Of a stretch of DNA of 64,000 nucleotides, positions 1 to 10,875 are shown in pieces. The notes beneath the pieces are model-generated. The model saw only the letters and a program-made list of their open reading frames with translations, was not told the origin of the DNA and ran no database searches. The first letter of the stretch is position 1. Every line of letters begins with the position of its first letter. The position numbers and the translations under genes are program-made. The stretch lies in contig BCJJ01000007.1 of assembly GCA_039545355.1 (NCBI GenBank), forward strand, positions 124,001 to 188,000. The letters are read 5' to 3'. This DNA comes from Trichosporon coremiiforme (Eukaryota > Basidiomycota > Tremellomycetes > Trichosporonales > Trichosporonaceae).

Positions 1-1043
1 TTCCAGCCCATGTACCGCATCGTCGGCTGGTCGGTACCATAAATAACTCGCTTGAACCCGGCTGAACGTCAGCTTTCCAGTTTCACTCAACGGACAGCTG
101 CCTTCGCCACATATTCCCCACTGCTCTGCCACACCCTCGACATTCTCACTCACAGTGCATGATGACCGCGCCACACATCGGGCACGGCTCGGCAGTCGTG
201 TAGATCCAGCTGTTGGGCCATAGGTCCTTCTTGATCTGGGATGTCAGTGCCGGTTATCGGGGAATGTGGCTGATGCCATTGGTCAACGCCTCCACCTCCA
301 CCTCCACCTCCTGCGGGGTCCCGGACTTTGACGTCCACCAGGCAAGCCATTAACCGTCTCTGCACAGAACGGAGCCCAGAGTGAGCCCCGGTCTGGCATA
401 CGAAGGCCGCCGGGCATAGCATGCGACTGATGGACACGATGTGGTCGCCAACCTGTCGAGGCTGTCGCTGATGGCTGCGCTAGACCAGGAGTGTTGGAGA
501 TGTTAGCTACTCACCTGCTCCGGGGTCCAGCCGAGGGCGGTGTACTTCTTGACGCAGTTGCGAATCGCATCGACCTCGCCGTGCTCGGTGGGGTCGGCTG
601 TCTCCATCTCACGGTTGTATCCCTCGCAGATCTTCTCGCCGCTGGTTGCGTTCACGATGACCTGGGTGTCAGCTTGGTACAGGAGATCCAAACAGCCGAG
701 ATGTTCTTCCTTCCTCTGACAGGAGTCCACGCAAACAAGCTCGACTGTCCCAGTGCAGTAGAAGCGGAAAGCAGAGAGCCACTCAGCCAACAAAGAGGCA
801 AGAGAGTTCTCGACAAAGGCCCTGTGAGAAGGCCACCGACAAAGTCGAGGAAGGCTTCTGGAGCTCTCTACTCACAGATCCGTAAGCGAGGTAGTGGCAC
901 TTGGGCATTGCGTCGATTGACGCCTGCATCCACTGGAGGTCGATCTCCCTGTCAACGGTTTCCTTGAAGGCATCGTTGATCGCGCTGTAGGCGAGGAGCG
1001 CCGTAAGTCCGGCAATGCCGGCACCGACGACACCGGCGAGCAT
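1..1043 (-). CDS. Membrane-anchored cytidine/dCMP-deaminase-like protein (C-terminus beyond window)
   Basis: Zinc-dependent deaminase fold protein, partial because the gene runs off the window start. Exons read 876-1043, 515-661, 154-235 and 1-61, with phases that join cleanly. The start Met (1043) opens a hydrophobic N-terminal segment (MLAGVVGAGIAGLTALLAY), probably a signal anchor. Exon 2 carries the zinc/proton-shuttle motif HGE within DPTEHGEVDAIRNC, and exon 3 carries the second zinc motif EPCPMCG. The order HxE then PCxxC is diagnostic of the CDA/dCMP/guanine deaminase superfamily. The substrate cannot be told from sequence; tRNA-, dCMP- or guanine-deaminase-like roles are all possible. 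Large introns (279 and 214 nt) sit beside a gene set whose introns are mostly under 60 nt. It is divergent with the glutaryl-CoA dehydrogenase gene. Confidence 0.75.
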
Positions 1044-1534
1044 GTTGTTTCTTTTTAGCGGTTGATCCGAGTAGTCCGAGCTGTCCGAGCAGTCTGGCCG
1101 TGGTGAGTAACCTTGAACATGCGTCGGCGGCGTGCTCCGGAGCACTCCGGTGACCCCTTAACTCACGGTCGAGCGCAAGTCGTGTTGTCGGCCGTAGGAT
1201 ACCGCAATGAGTGCGGAAGGAACGGTGGGCGCCGCGAAAGTGAGCGAAGTGTGGACTGGGTGAGAGGCTGTGGGACGGGCGTGGGAGAGTGACGCATGCG
1301 GTGAGCAGGTGGAAATGGCCGATCCAGATCGGCGTGCACACGCCTGGTCGGCCATGTCCGACTCTTGGCTGATGGTGCACATGCTTGATACACGGGATTC
1401 GGCCTTGCCCACAATCCGGATCGCGTTCGAGTGCACGCTACCGTCTAGTCTGCACACTCTAGCTTGTGCTTATAAGGCTGAGCCGGCTACTTCCCTTCCT
1501 GACTCTACACCTGTTCACGACGACGACAACGACG
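1044..1534. promoter_or_regulatory. Divergent intergenic region with TATA-like box
   Basis: Shared upstream region of the deaminase-like gene (minus) and the GCDH gene (plus). A TATAAGG element at 1471-1477 lies about 60 bp before the GCDH start codon and is a plausible core promoter. No other gene seen here; overlapping open frames show no recognisable protein. Confidence 0.4.
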
Positions 1535-2930
1535 ATGCTCAGAACACTCCGTCCGCAAGCTGCCCTCCGCGCGGCCAAGCCGCAGGCCCGCACCATGGCC
1601 AAGTTTGCGCCGTACAACTGGGAGGACCCGCTGAACATGTCCTCGCTGCTCACGGAGGAGCAGCAGGCGATCCACGAGACGGCTCGCACGTATGCGCAGG
1701 AGAAGCTCGTGCCCCGCATCAAGGAGGGATGGCGCACGGAGAAGCTCGACCTCAACATTCTCAAGGAGATGGGCGAGCTCGGTCTCCTCGGTCCGACGAT
1801 CCAGGGCTACGGATGCGCCGGCACCGATTACGTCTCGTACGGCCTCATCATGCGCGAGGTTGAGCGGTGAGTTGTCTTGGAGAGTCCTTTCGGCAGAAGG
1901 AGGGGCGCAGAGGGTACAGCTCCCTTGGAAGAATTGGTAGCTGACGGCAGTGCCGACTCTGGGTTCCGCTCAGCGATGTCCGTCCAGAGCTCCCTCGTCA
2001 TGACTGCCATCAACCAGTTCGGCTCCGAAGCCCAGAAGGAGCAGTACCTCCCCGGCCTGGCCAAGGCGGACATTCTCGGATGCTTCGGCCTGACCGAGCC
2101 GAACCACGGCTCCGACCCGTCCAGCATGGAGACGACAGCGACGAAGAAGGATGGCGGGTGGGTGATCAACGGCCAGAAGACGTGGATCACGAACGCGCCG
2201 TACGGCGACTTCTTCATTATCTGGGCGACGACGGTCGAGAACGGCGTCCGCGGCAAGGTTCGCGGCTTCATCGTCCCGCGCGACGCCGGAGATATCCAGA
2301 CGCCCCAGATCACCAACAAGCTCGCCCTCCGCGGCTCCGTCACTGGCAGCGTGTTCATTGACAACGTCCATATCCCGGCTGAGAACGTGCTGGAGAAGAG
2401 CAACGGACTCGGAGCACCCTTCTCCTGCCTCAACCATGCGCGCTACGGTATCTCATGGGGAGTCATGGGCGCGCTCGAGGACTGCATCGACAAGGCGCGC
2501 ACGTATGCGCTCGAGAGGTGCGTCTCCCTATCCGCCTCCCAACTTCGTACGAGTCTTCCGCAAGCTGACCCACAGGCATCAGTTCAACCGTCCCCTCGCC
2601 TCCTTCCAGCTGGTGCAGAAGAAGCTCGTCGACGCCTCGTCCGCCGCCACCCTGGGCCTGCTTGGTTCGCTCCACCTCGGCCACCAGATCGACAAGGGCG
2701 TGTACAACCCGGAGATGATCAGCATCCTCAAGCGGAACAACTGTGGCAACGCGCTGCAGCACTCGCGCGTCCTCCTCGACATTCTCGGCGGAAACGCGTG
2801 TTCCGACGAGTACGGCATTGGACGGCACGAGGCCAACCTCCAGGTGTGCAACACCTACGAGGGCACGTATGACGTCCACACGCTCATCCTCGGCAAGGCT
2901 ATGACCGGTATCAGTGCCTTTGCCAACTAG
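1535..2930 (+). CDS. GCDH: Glutaryl-CoA dehydrogenase, mitochondrial
   Basis: FAD-dependent acyl-CoA dehydrogenase that oxidatively decarboxylates glutaryl-CoA to crotonyl-CoA in lysine/tryptophan breakdown in mitochondria. Exons 1535-1866, 1951-2517 and 2576-2930 encode about 417 aa. The N-terminus MLRTLRPQAALRAAKPQA is basic and Ser/Ala/Leu-rich, as expected of a presequence. Family blocks are visible: FAPYNWEDPL, CFGLTEPNHGSDPSSMET (substrate/FAD region), RNNCGNALQHSR, and the C-terminal NTYEGTYDVH with the catalytic glutamate. The TEPNHGSDP block and overall length match glutaryl- rather than short-chain acyl-CoA dehydrogenases. Introns are 84 and 58 nt. The kynurenine monooxygenase gene elsewhere in the window acts in tryptophan breakdown, but there is no sign the two are co-regulated. 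Confidence 0.93.
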
Positions 2931-3354
2931 ACGGGGGTGAACGGATGGTCATCTACAGAGAAGATAGCGCCGCAGGAGGCGCAAGTGTGCAGTCATAAAG
3001 AAGCAGCAGTTGTACATAGAGTTCAGCGTATGCATGTGGATGGAAGTCTCTTACAGTTGCCGTGCAGCACATCTTCGGCAAGAACCCCGAGCAAACGCGT
3101 GACGCTCACATGCGCCATGTGATTCCCTTGCTCTTTTCTCGCCTTTCTCTCCCTTTCTCACGCTTCCGTGAGAGACCGCCTTCCCTCGCTCGATCGCAAG
3201 CATATCGTGGGTTGTAGTGCGAAGCTTTCGACAATGTGACACCAGATGTGCAGCACGAGGGGTTCTAGAAGGGGATAAGCTCCAGTGCGCAGCATCAACG
3301 TGCTCTACATATAAAGCGCGCCTCCTTTCGACGACTCCGATCCGAGCAAAGAGC
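2931..3354. promoter_or_regulatory. Intergenic region with TATA box upstream of SDR gene
   Basis: A clear ATATAAAG element at 3309-3316 lies about 40 bp before the SDR start at 3355, which supports that start over an upstream in-frame Met at 3217. The rest shows nothing recognisable. Confidence 0.45.
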
Positions 3355-4440
3355 ATGACTGTCCAGACCGAGGTGCTCCAGCCAGCGGAGGCAACACCCA
3401 AATACCAGCTCCGGCAAGCGGGGTCGACGACCCATTCCGAGTTCGGCGCGAAGACCACGGCCTCGGAGGCCGCTGCCGCGTTCCGTGACCAGATCAGAGA
3501 TAAGACAGGTACAGTCGCAGACGGGGCCCAACTGACCTTAGTCCTCATCACCGGCCCCTCACAGGGCGGCATTGGGTACGAAACCGCCCTCGCCATTGCG
3601 CGTCAAACCCCTGCTCTTCTCCTCCTCGCTGGCCGGGACATTGTCCGCCTCGGGGCAGCAGCGGCCGGCATCCGGTCCGAAGTCCCTGATGCCCGGCTCC
3701 GTCTCATCGAGCTGGACCTCTCGTCTTTCGCGTCGGTCCGAGCTGCAGCCAAAGAAGTCAAACAGAGAATAGACAGGCTCGACGTACTCATCAACAACGC
3801 GGGAATCATGATGACCCCTCACCAGCTGACGATGGACGGACACGAATCCCAATTCGCTACGAACCATCTCGGGCCCTGGCTGTTCACGAATCTCCTCCGT
3901 CCCATCCTCTCTCCGTCGGCGTCGGGACGGGTCGTCTTCGTCTCATCCGTCGGACACCGCACCTCCCCCGTCTTCTTCGACGATCCCAACTTCCACTCTC
4001 GGCCTTATTCCAACATCCTCTCTTACGCGCAGTCCAAGACTGCCTGTGTCCTTGACGCTCTCGGCTTCACGACCCAGGGTGTGCAAGCTGTTGCGCTGCA
4101 CCCCGGCGGCATAAGAACCAATCTGGGCAGGTATCTCAGTAAGGAGGACATGAAGGGCATGATTGGGCGGTTCTTCAATGACGACGGGAGCATGAGGGAG
4201 GACAGTGGGTGGAACTTCAAGACGCTGGAGGAGGGCGCATCTACCACCATCGTGGCCGCCTTCGACCCGAAGCTGGAAGGTGGAGAGTATCTGGACGATT
4301 GCCAGGTTGCCCCCGTTGTGGGGGCGGCGACGGACATGGAGGAGCTCATGAAGGGTGGAGTCGCAGAGCATGCGATAGATAAGGAGAGTGCGGAGCGATT
4401 ATGGACTCTGACGGGGAAAATGATCGGGGAGACGTTCTAG
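3355..4440 (+). CDS. Short-chain dehydrogenase/reductase (retinol dehydrogenase/WW-oxidoreductase type)
   Basis: NAD(P)-dependent oxidoreductase of unknown substrate. Exons 3355-3508 and 3542-4440 give about 350 aa. The 33-nt intron (3509-3541, GTACAG...CTGACCTTAG) has no in-frame stop and a length divisible by three, so uncorrected translation would keep 11 foreign residues. Removing it restores the canonical start of the Rossmann fold, DKTVLITGPSQGGIG. Other signature elements: NNAG, the catalytic Ser in VVFVSSVG, and YAQSK (YxxxK catalytic pair). The helix after the active-site Lys is a few residues shorter than usual. A TATA box just upstream suggests a regulated gene. Substrate and pathway are not predictable. 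Confidence 0.85.
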   Translation: MTVQTEVLQPAEATPKYQLRQAGSTTHSEFGAKTTASEAAAAFRDQIRDKTGTVADGAQLTLVLITGPSQGGIGYETALAIARQTPALLLLAGRDIVRLGAAAAGIRSEVPDARLRLIELDLSSFASVRAAAKEVKQRIDRLDVLINNAGIMMTPHQLTMDGHESQFATNHLGPWLFTNLLRPILSPSASGRVVFVSSVGHRTSPVFFDDPNFHSRPYSNILSYAQSKTACVLDALGFTTQGVQAVALHPGGIRTNLGRYLSKEDMKGMIGRFFNDDGSMREDSGWNFKTLEEGASTTIVAAFDPKLEGGEYLDDCQVAPVVGAATDMEELMKGGVAEHAIDKESAERLWTLTGKMIGETF

Positions 4441-4839
4441 TGCATGTACCTTCTTGTGTAGGCAGGTGGTGACAGTGAAAGCAGTCGCGTCCATGCCCAC
4501 ATGCCATGCATGACATCAGCCTGCGCAGCACCGAGGACGCGGTGGTCCAGACTCCAGACCCTCAACCGAGCCAGATCCACCCACCCGAGACAATGGCGTT
4601 CGTGTGTCTGATACGCGGTGCCTGGCCATCAATGACATCACAACCCACCACTGCTCGCAGTCGGATGAGGGATTTATTGGGTTTCCCGATGGTCTTGGCA
4701 TCGAGATCCCTTTGTCGTATGCGCTGCGTTGCTCTTTGGAGCCCTACAGAAGATGCCGGATAGTCAGTTCTGCTCCATCACTCTCAACTCCACCCCCAAC
4801 TAAGCCCAGTGGCAAGCAGACAGAAGGAAGTGCGACGCG
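4441..4839. other. Intergenic, no gene seen
   Basis: About 400 bp between the SDR gene and the DUF3605 gene, both on the plus strand. Open frames on both strands here have no recognisable protein content. Probably terminator plus promoter sequence. Confidence 0.4.
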
Positions 4840-6002
4840 ATGGGGAACAACACCAACGACAAGGACACATCTCTGCCTCTGGCGAAGGACCGATACCCCG
4901 CGCCCAAGGTGTTCGAGGCACCTGAGGATATCAAGAAGACCCTGCCCACCGAGGAGGACCTAGACGACCTCGTGTCGCTGTTCACCTGGGGAGAACTCAA
5001 GGACATCATCAGTGAGCAACCTGCACGAGCAGCGACTGACAGTATCCAGAGTCCGGCGACGGCGACCGGTTCGAGCGCAACCAAGCCTTGAACGACAAGT
5101 ACAAGGAATGGTCGGACAAGATGAAGGACGAGTGGGGCGACATGGCGACGTTCATGATCGAGGGCCGGCTTCCCTGGTCGAAGCGAAACCGAAAGAACCT
5201 GCGAAAGGAGCTTCGCCGGCGCGTGGAGAAGGAGGAGAAGGACTGGGATGACGACGGGTACTCCTCCTCCGGGTCTTCAAACACAGTCACGTCCGAAGAG
5301 ATGCCCGAGAGTGCCGCGTACGTCAGCCTCGACGAGATCAAGGACCGCCTGCAGAAGGACGAGGACGACGAGGAACATCCCAACAACGACAGTTACGTCA
5401 AGTGGGAGGGCGAGTTTGACGAGGCGCGCTGGGCGCTCATCCTCAACGACTGGCCGTACTCTATGCCCCCTGGCGTTAAGCACTACTGCATCTGGTCGCG
5501 CGTGCCGATCGTGCACCCCGCACTCGTCAAGTATGACGAGAAGGCGTACGAGAAGATCATGGACGAGGGGCTGCACGGCTTCGTAGGCGTCACCCCAGTG
5601 AGGGGCAGCTACAAGGACGACGTCGAGGCTGGCGGTCCCGAGCTGAAGAAGTGGGCAGGCGTCGAACACATGTCCAAGGGCGGGCAGGAGATTGAGAAGA
5701 TGGTCGAGGCACTCTGGGACCCGAGAGGGTGGGAGTGTCTTTGGTTCGTGAACCCGCCGCGTCTTCAGAGTATTCCGGGTTTCGGACACTTCCACATCCT
5801 TGCGAGGAGGAAGCCGGGTGACGAGATGGAATGCGCTGAGGGGAAGAGTGACGATAAGGGCGACGATGAGGTCGACAAGAAGGTGCCGGACGACAACCAG
5901 CAGGGCGACACCGACGGGAAGCAGACCGACAAGGAGAATGGAGACAAGAACAAGGGTGAAAAGGACAAGCGTAATGGCGACAAGAACAAGAGCAAGAAGT
6001 AG
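4840..6002 (+). CDS. DUF3605 / N-acetylglucosamine-induced protein 1-like
   Basis: Fungal protein of the DUF3605 family, named after NGI1, a GlcNAc-induced gene; the biochemical role is unknown. Exons 4840-5011 and 5050-6002 (38-nt intron) encode about 374 aa. Core family blocks are WALILNDWPYSMPPGVKHY, IWSRVPIV and WECLWFVNPPRLQSIPGFGH, the last with the HFHI(L)AR ending typical of the family. Before the core is an acidic, charged linker. After it is a tail of about 75 residues made almost only of K, D, N, E, Q and G, with repeated GDKNK-type units, probably disordered. The GlcNAc-induced name is notable because a GlcNAc kinase lies at 41.9-44 kb, but the two are 37 kb apart and no direct link is shown. 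Confidence 0.8.
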
Positions 6003-6207
6003 ACATAGACACGCATACACACATGTACGTTGGTTCCGATGGCGTGTTGCGTGTTGTAGGACCGTCTCGTCTGATTGTCACTGGTCCGCGGGTGCACAGT
6101 CAACCAGAGGGGCGCAACGCGCTGATATGCTGACCCCGTCTCTGCCTGCACTCACCGTCATCCCCACTTCAATCATTCACCTCTTCCAGAAGAATAACTC
6201 ACCGTGC

Positions 6208-7161
6208 ATGATCAACCACCTCTCGTACCCCCACATCGTCGACCTCGTGTTCGCGTATGCCCCGCCTGAGTCGCTCGCCGTCATGGCAAAAGTCTGCAAA
6301 GCGTGGCGTGCTCGCGCGCTGTCGAACACCAGCCTAGTCTATAACCTCCTGAACGACACATACCTGTATCCCTATCCCATCAGCTTCAACAAGGCAGCCC
6401 GCCACTGCCGCGTTCTCGACATTGCCGTGGGCAACCCAGCAACCGACAACCACCTGATTCCGGAGGTGGCCCGGCTCCAAACCCTCGCACCGAAATTGGA
6501 CACGATCAGACTACGAAGGGCCGCGTACGCCGACAAGTCCATGTGGCTTCCCAACGCGCGGCGTATCGTGTTTGGCGCCTTTCACCCGGACCACAAGTCC
6601 CTCATGGGGTTTAGGAGGGGCTCGCGAAACGGCGGGTGGAAGACGATGGAGAAGCTCGTCATCAATCATCACCCGCTGGTCTGGACCTGCTGCAAGCACA
6701 AATCAAAGTGGACAGAGGATGCAGACGAGGACGAGGAAAGCATGAAAGAACATGCCACGCTATTCCCACAGCTGAAGCAGGTCGTGCTCATTCTGAGCGA
6801 TGAAGCTTGTGCATCTTGCATCTGCTCGCTGTTGGATGAGGCTCAGGCCGTGTCCGTTCCCGTCACCGTTGTTGGTGATCTGCCGTCGAGCTCTTTCGAG
6901 GTCAGAGGAACGGCTCTCATCGAGCTTACCACAGACCGCGAGCACATACGGGAGGGCGTCGAGGTGTTGACTCACGGGGAGTACCGCGCGGAGGTGGGTG
7001 AGTGGGAGTACGCCATCGAAGCGAACTGGGAGCAGACCCCTCTCCTCCGACCGCTGAATGTCTCTGACGGCTACTTCCCTCCACTCCGAAGGGATGGGGA
7101 ACGTGCGAGCAAACGACTTCGCCTGATCCGAAGATCGAGTGATCCGACTTCAGTGAGCTGA
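6208..7161 (+). CDS. F-box-like protein, tandem family copy 1
   Basis: Single-exon protein of 317 aa, first intact member of a tandem family spanning 6.2-19 kb. The N-terminus MINHLSYPHIVDLVFAYAPP followed by ESLAVMAKVCKAWRAR has the spacing of an F-box (hydrophobic helix, then VCxxWR). In F-box proteins this binds Skp1 and recruits substrates to an SCF ubiquitin ligase. The middle contains recurring family blocks (CRVLDI, LDTIRLRR, MEKLVINHH, FPQLKQVVLIL). The C-terminus carries the family signature EYRAEVGEWEYAIE. The tail after this signature is longer and more basic than in sister copies (RASKRLRLIRR, possible nuclear signal). No leucine-rich or WD repeats are obvious, so the substrate-binding part is unassigned. 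Start chosen at the Met aligned with all paralogues. Confidence 0.75.
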   Translation: MINHLSYPHIVDLVFAYAPPESLAVMAKVCKAWRARALSNTSLVYNLLNDTYLYPYPISFNKAARHCRVLDIAVGNPATDNHLIPEVARLQTLAPKLDTIRLRRAAYADKSMWLPNARRIVFGAFHPDHKSLMGFRRGSRNGGWKTMEKLVINHHPLVWTCCKHKSKWTEDADEDEESMKEHATLFPQLKQVVLILSDEACASCICSLLDEAQAVSVPVTVVGDLPSSSFEVRGTALIELTTDREHIREGVEVLTHGEYRAEVGEWEYAIEANWEQTPLLRPLNVSDGYFPPLRRDGERASKRLRLIRRSSDPTSVS

Positions 7162-7389
7162 GCTTGATTAGATGACCAGATGAGATGCACGTAAGAGCTG
7201 CACCCTGTGAGCTTGATGGCCTTTGTTGCAATGTCCTCGTCTAACGGCACCAGTTCACATTACCCCGGGAGTGACAGTTGCAGAACGCCTCTCGCCTCAT
7301 GGCGCTCATGACATCCAGGAGCGTACGCCAAGGCGTTCCCGGCGTCAACGTCGCGGGACCTTATCGGCCTTATCAGCCGGTCATATCCG

Positions 7390-7490
7390 GCACATCCAGC
7401 TGCGGATCCAATGCGTCCCGTCTCTTCTGGACGAGGGCCGTGATGCCCGAGTGCAAGTCACCGTTGTCGGTGCCCACATGCGGATAACTC
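7390..7490 (+). pseudogene. F-box-like family remnant (C-terminal fragment)
   Basis: Between copies 1 and 2, a short stretch in one plus-strand frame reads CVPSLLDEGRDARVQVTVVG. This matches the CxxSLLDEAxxxSVPVTVVG block found just before the C-terminal signature in intact paralogues. No intact N-terminus or other block is nearby, so this is a decayed copy. The rest of 7162-7775 shows nothing else. Confidence 0.55.
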
Positions 7491-7775
7491 CCTACAACAC
7501 ACCGCTCCAGGACCTCTCGCGTCTATCGAGCAGAACGGCTCCTTCGTCGTTCATGAAACTCCGATAGCCGTCAGCATTCTCGGAGCTCCCTCGTTGAAAT
7601 GGATCGCGGTATGTCGCACGGGACGCGACGTCGCCAATCGACCTGACGGATCCAAATAGCCCTTCAAGACGAACTTCACTTCCTCTCACCACTCACTCTC
7701 ATTCGCCTTCCTCCACCGCCGCTCCGTTGCTCACGCCTTTCCTTGATATCTTGCGGAACATCAGGCATCGGCAAC

Positions 7776-8669
7776 ATGATCGACCATCTGTCCTTCCCCC
7801 ACATCGTCGATGCCGTGTTCGAGTCTGCGCCGTTCGAGTCGCTCGTCATCATGTCCGCCGTTTGCCGCGGTTGGCGGAGTCGAGCGCTAGCGCAGATCGG
7901 CCACCTCTACATCGACATGGACAGCAATACCTACCGCTACCCCTTTAGCATTCCACTCGCCATCGCCGCCAGGCAGTGCCGCCTTCTGGATATCGACACG
8001 GGTTGCCCGGTAGCGTACTACATGACCAAGCTCATGCCTTTTGAGGCGTTGGTGCCTCCCCTCGACACTATACGAGTGAGGGGTTCAACGTATCTTGACA
8101 AACCTATGTGGTTCCCAACCGCTCGCAGGGTCGTGTTTTCGGCATTCCAATCACCCAAACGCGAAAGCGTACCCCCTTTCGAATGTGGTGCCAGGTTTGG
8201 CGGCTGGGAGACCACGGAGAAGTTGGTCATTGTCCATAAATCCGTGGGAAGCACGCACGGCAACGATTGCCACAGCCCCTCGCGAAACATGCGGACACTC
8301 ACTCCAACACTGTTCCCTCAGCTGAAGGAAGTAGTGTTGATCATGTTTGGAGACGGGGCATGTTCGCACTGCATCACAAGCCTCTTGGACGAGGCGTCTG
8401 ACATGTCGGTACCCGTCACTCTGGCTATCAATAGCAATACCAGCAGCTGGTACGCCTTTCGGCCCTACAAAGTGGAGGGCAACAGTCTCGTCAAGATCGA
8501 AGACTATCAAAAGCGCACGAGACAGGGCGTAGCTGTTCTGAGCCATGAGGAGTACCGCTCGTCGATCGGGTCAGCGGAATACACTCTGGAGACAGATTGG
8601 GAGCCGTTCCCGCATTGGGAGGTTCTTGGCCTGCCTGACCAGTTCCGCCGCAAAGGGTGCGGTCCTTAA
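7776..8669 (+). CDS. F-box-like protein, tandem family copy 2
   Basis: Single exon, 297 aa. It begins MIDHLSFPHIVDAVFESAPF and continues ESLVIMSAVCRGWRSRALAQ, the F-box-like helix plus VCRxWR motif. Conserved blocks follow in the family order: CRLLDI, LDTIRVRG, KPMWFPTARRVVFSAF, EKLVIVHK, FPQLKEVVLIM, CSHCITSLLDEA, SVPVTLA, and the C-terminal signature EEYRSSIGSAEYTLETDW. An in-frame upstream Met (7743) exists, but 7776 aligns with the family start. Closest in layout to copy 1 and to the pseudogene at 9136. Predicted role: SCF substrate adaptor or a Skp1-binding protein of unknown target, by family analogy only. Confidence 0.75.
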   Translation: MIDHLSFPHIVDAVFESAPFESLVIMSAVCRGWRSRALAQIGHLYIDMDSNTYRYPFSIPLAIAARQCRLLDIDTGCPVAYYMTKLMPFEALVPPLDTIRVRGSTYLDKPMWFPTARRVVFSAFQSPKRESVPPFECGARFGGWETTEKLVIVHKSVGSTHGNDCHSPSRNMRTLTPTLFPQLKEVVLIMFGDGACSHCITSLLDEASDMSVPVTLAINSNTSSWYAFRPYKVEGNSLVKIEDYQKRTRQGVAVLSHEEYRSSIGSAEYTLETDWEPFPHWEVLGLPDQFRRKGCGP

Positions 8670-8947
8670 TCACCACTCGATGCCTCGACGGCCCCCGTCT
8701 TGCTTGATCGGTCATTGTAACACTTGTACTTGGTCATGATGCAATGCTTATGCATACGGTGTATGAAGCCGGCGAGGCAGCCGCACGCTGTGAAAGGAGG
8801 TGAGGGCCGATCAGGTGGGGCCCAGCGAGTTTCTTCCGTTCACAAGGCAAAGCGTCTCGACGTTCATCTTCGAGACTTCGTCTTCCAATCATCACTCAAC
8901 CGTGCTATACTGTCCCCTTCTTTTTCAACCCCTCATCGTCCTTTCGC

Positions 8948-8995
8948 CATAATAGATCACGCATACTACCCACACTTCATCGTCTTGATTGCGAG
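8948..8995 (+). pseudogene. F-box-like N-terminal remnant
   Basis: Within the 8670-9135 spacer, one frame reads IIDHAYYPHFIVLIARW, a clear degenerate copy of the family start (MIDHxxYPHIIDLIF). It lacks an ATG and everything downstream. The rest of the spacer has no recognised feature. Confidence 0.55.
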
Positions 8996-9135
8996 ATGGC
9001 ATCAGGGGCGCAACGACGGCCTTCGATCCAACGACCTGACGGACTCAGAACATTCCACCACGAATCTCGTTTCTCACCCACCTGACCATCTCCACGCCAC
9101 CGAGAACAACTCCCCCGCGGCCTTCCTCGAGCGGC

Positions 9136-10015
9136 ATGAGTACAATCCATCACCTGTCCTTTCCCCACATAATTGACCTCATGTTCGACTTTGCGCCGCC
9201 CGAGTCGCTCGTCGTCATGTCTGCCGTTTGCCGTGAGTGGCGTTCTCGCGCAGTATCCGCGATTGAACATCACCACATTGGCCTTAGCTCAGACGCGGAT
9301 GGCACACCCTTTCCTCAATCTCCAAGGCATCCGGTGCGACCATTGTCGCACCATGGCTCTATACCTATTTAGATGGGAACTGTCAACAGCTAGTCCCACG
9401 GCTCCAGATGGTATCAGCTTTGCTCCCTTCCTTCGACACGGTCTTTATCGATTCTTTAACATGCAACGGTGTGCCCAATTGGCTTCCAGTTGTTAAGCGA
9501 GTCATACTATCGGCCTTTCACACATGTGAAACCCCTTCGAATGACTATTCGACCGGTGGTTGGAGGACGGTGGAGAAGCTTGTGTTCAATTACACGGCCT
9601 CGGATGGCGACCAGTCTTTGGGATGTCAATCTCCCGCCCGGACGCTCAGCACAACGACACTGCATCCCCAGCTGAGAAAAGTCGTTGTCGTCTTCACGGA
9701 GTGAGTGCATGTAGCCACTGTCTCATGATGCTACTCGAAAAGGCGCTCGGGATGGCCATCCCAATCACATTGGTGTGCCCAGACAACGTCAACTGGCTCA
9801 GAGCGATCAAGCGCTACGTCGTGGAGGGGCGTTCCTTCGTCGACCTCAACAGCGGACACGAGCACATCGGGCAGGGGATGCAAGTAGTCTCCGGTGAAGA
9901 GTACCGCAAAGGCCTCGGAGACAAGGAATACTGGATTGAGACGAGCCTGAATCAGCTTCAGCAGGCCAAGACGTTCATTCTCCCCGAGGCTCCCTCAGCC
10001 CCTGGCCGGGCTTGA
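9136..10015 (+). pseudogene. F-box-like gene with three frameshifts
   Basis: The family N-terminus is intact (MSTIHHLSFPHIIDLMFDFA, then VMSAVCREWRSRA) but the frame breaks soon after. The central part continues in other frames (PNWLPVVKRVILSAF, WRTVEKLVFNY, HPQLRKVVVVFTE). Another single-base shift near 9700-9710 separates it from the last third (CSHCLMMLLEKALGM, AIPITLVCPD, GEEYRKGLGDKEYWIETSL). All family blocks remain in order, so this is a recent pseudogene broken by small indels rather than a fragment. An expressed truncated product of about 78 aa containing only the F-box-like part is possible. Confidence 0.75.
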
Positions 10016-10322
10016 GTGCTCGACTCACACCTTCTTGCCAAACGGCTGCCCCCAACCTGTAGCGTATCGCTTCTCTCAGCCAGCTCCCATGCACTCAGCC
10101 GGCAAACCTCGGCACAACGCTCCCTATACATTGGTCTATGTCATCCTGTAGACGGCAGCATAATGGCTGGTAAGCCGGAAGACTTCCGTCCAATTTGATT
10201 AGGTGTTGCCTGAGCCAGACAGCCGGCGCAGTGTCCGGCACTCATGCCACGAAACAAACCACTTTCTTTGTCCCTCAACCATCGTCTTCGATCTCCACAC
10301 CATCCACATCGACAAGCCAAAC

Positions 10323-10560
10323 ATGCTTCACCGCGCTTTCTACCCGCATATCATCGATCTCATATTCCAGTTCACGCCTTGCCAGTCGGTCATCAAACCC
10401 TTCCGAAACAGGGCCAGTTCAAGCCCTACATCGTGGAGGGCAACTCTCTCGTCAAGACCAGGGTTATCACAAAGAGATCAGACCTGGAGTGGAGCTTCTG
10501 ACTCATGAGGAATACCGTAAGAGTGTCGGTCAGAGGGAGTATGGCATAAAACGGCATGGA
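10323..10560 (+). pseudogene. F-box-like gene with large internal deletion
   Basis: The start MLHRAFYPHIIDLIFQFTPC is followed almost directly by sequence matching the C-terminal third of paralogues (PYIVEGNSLVKT, then GVELLTHEEYRKSVGQREY). About 200 codons between the F-box part and the C-terminal part are gone, and the C-terminal pieces lie in different frames. The flanks 10016-10322 and 10561-10875 contain no other recognisable feature. Confidence 0.7.
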
Positions 10561-10875
10561 AGGTGCCCGTTCGCTTCCAGATATGCAACTTGCCTGTCTA
10601 TCTTTGTCGTAAGGCGCACACGCCTCCCGTTGGTTCATAGCAGAGCAATGCATCCATGTCTTTGATCGAGATGATTCTGTAGCTAAATGCTGCAAAGCTG
10701 GCTGTGATGATCGCACGCTGGTCTGCAGCGCCCCCTCATCCCGCCGTTCGATGTGCAGGGGCGTACCGATTCTCTTCCGCTCGAATGGAGCCAAAACCTC
10801 TGTCTCCACGACATGACTGTCATGTCATTCTCAATCTCTCCATCATCCCCACCCTCGTCCTCTTCACCTTTCGAT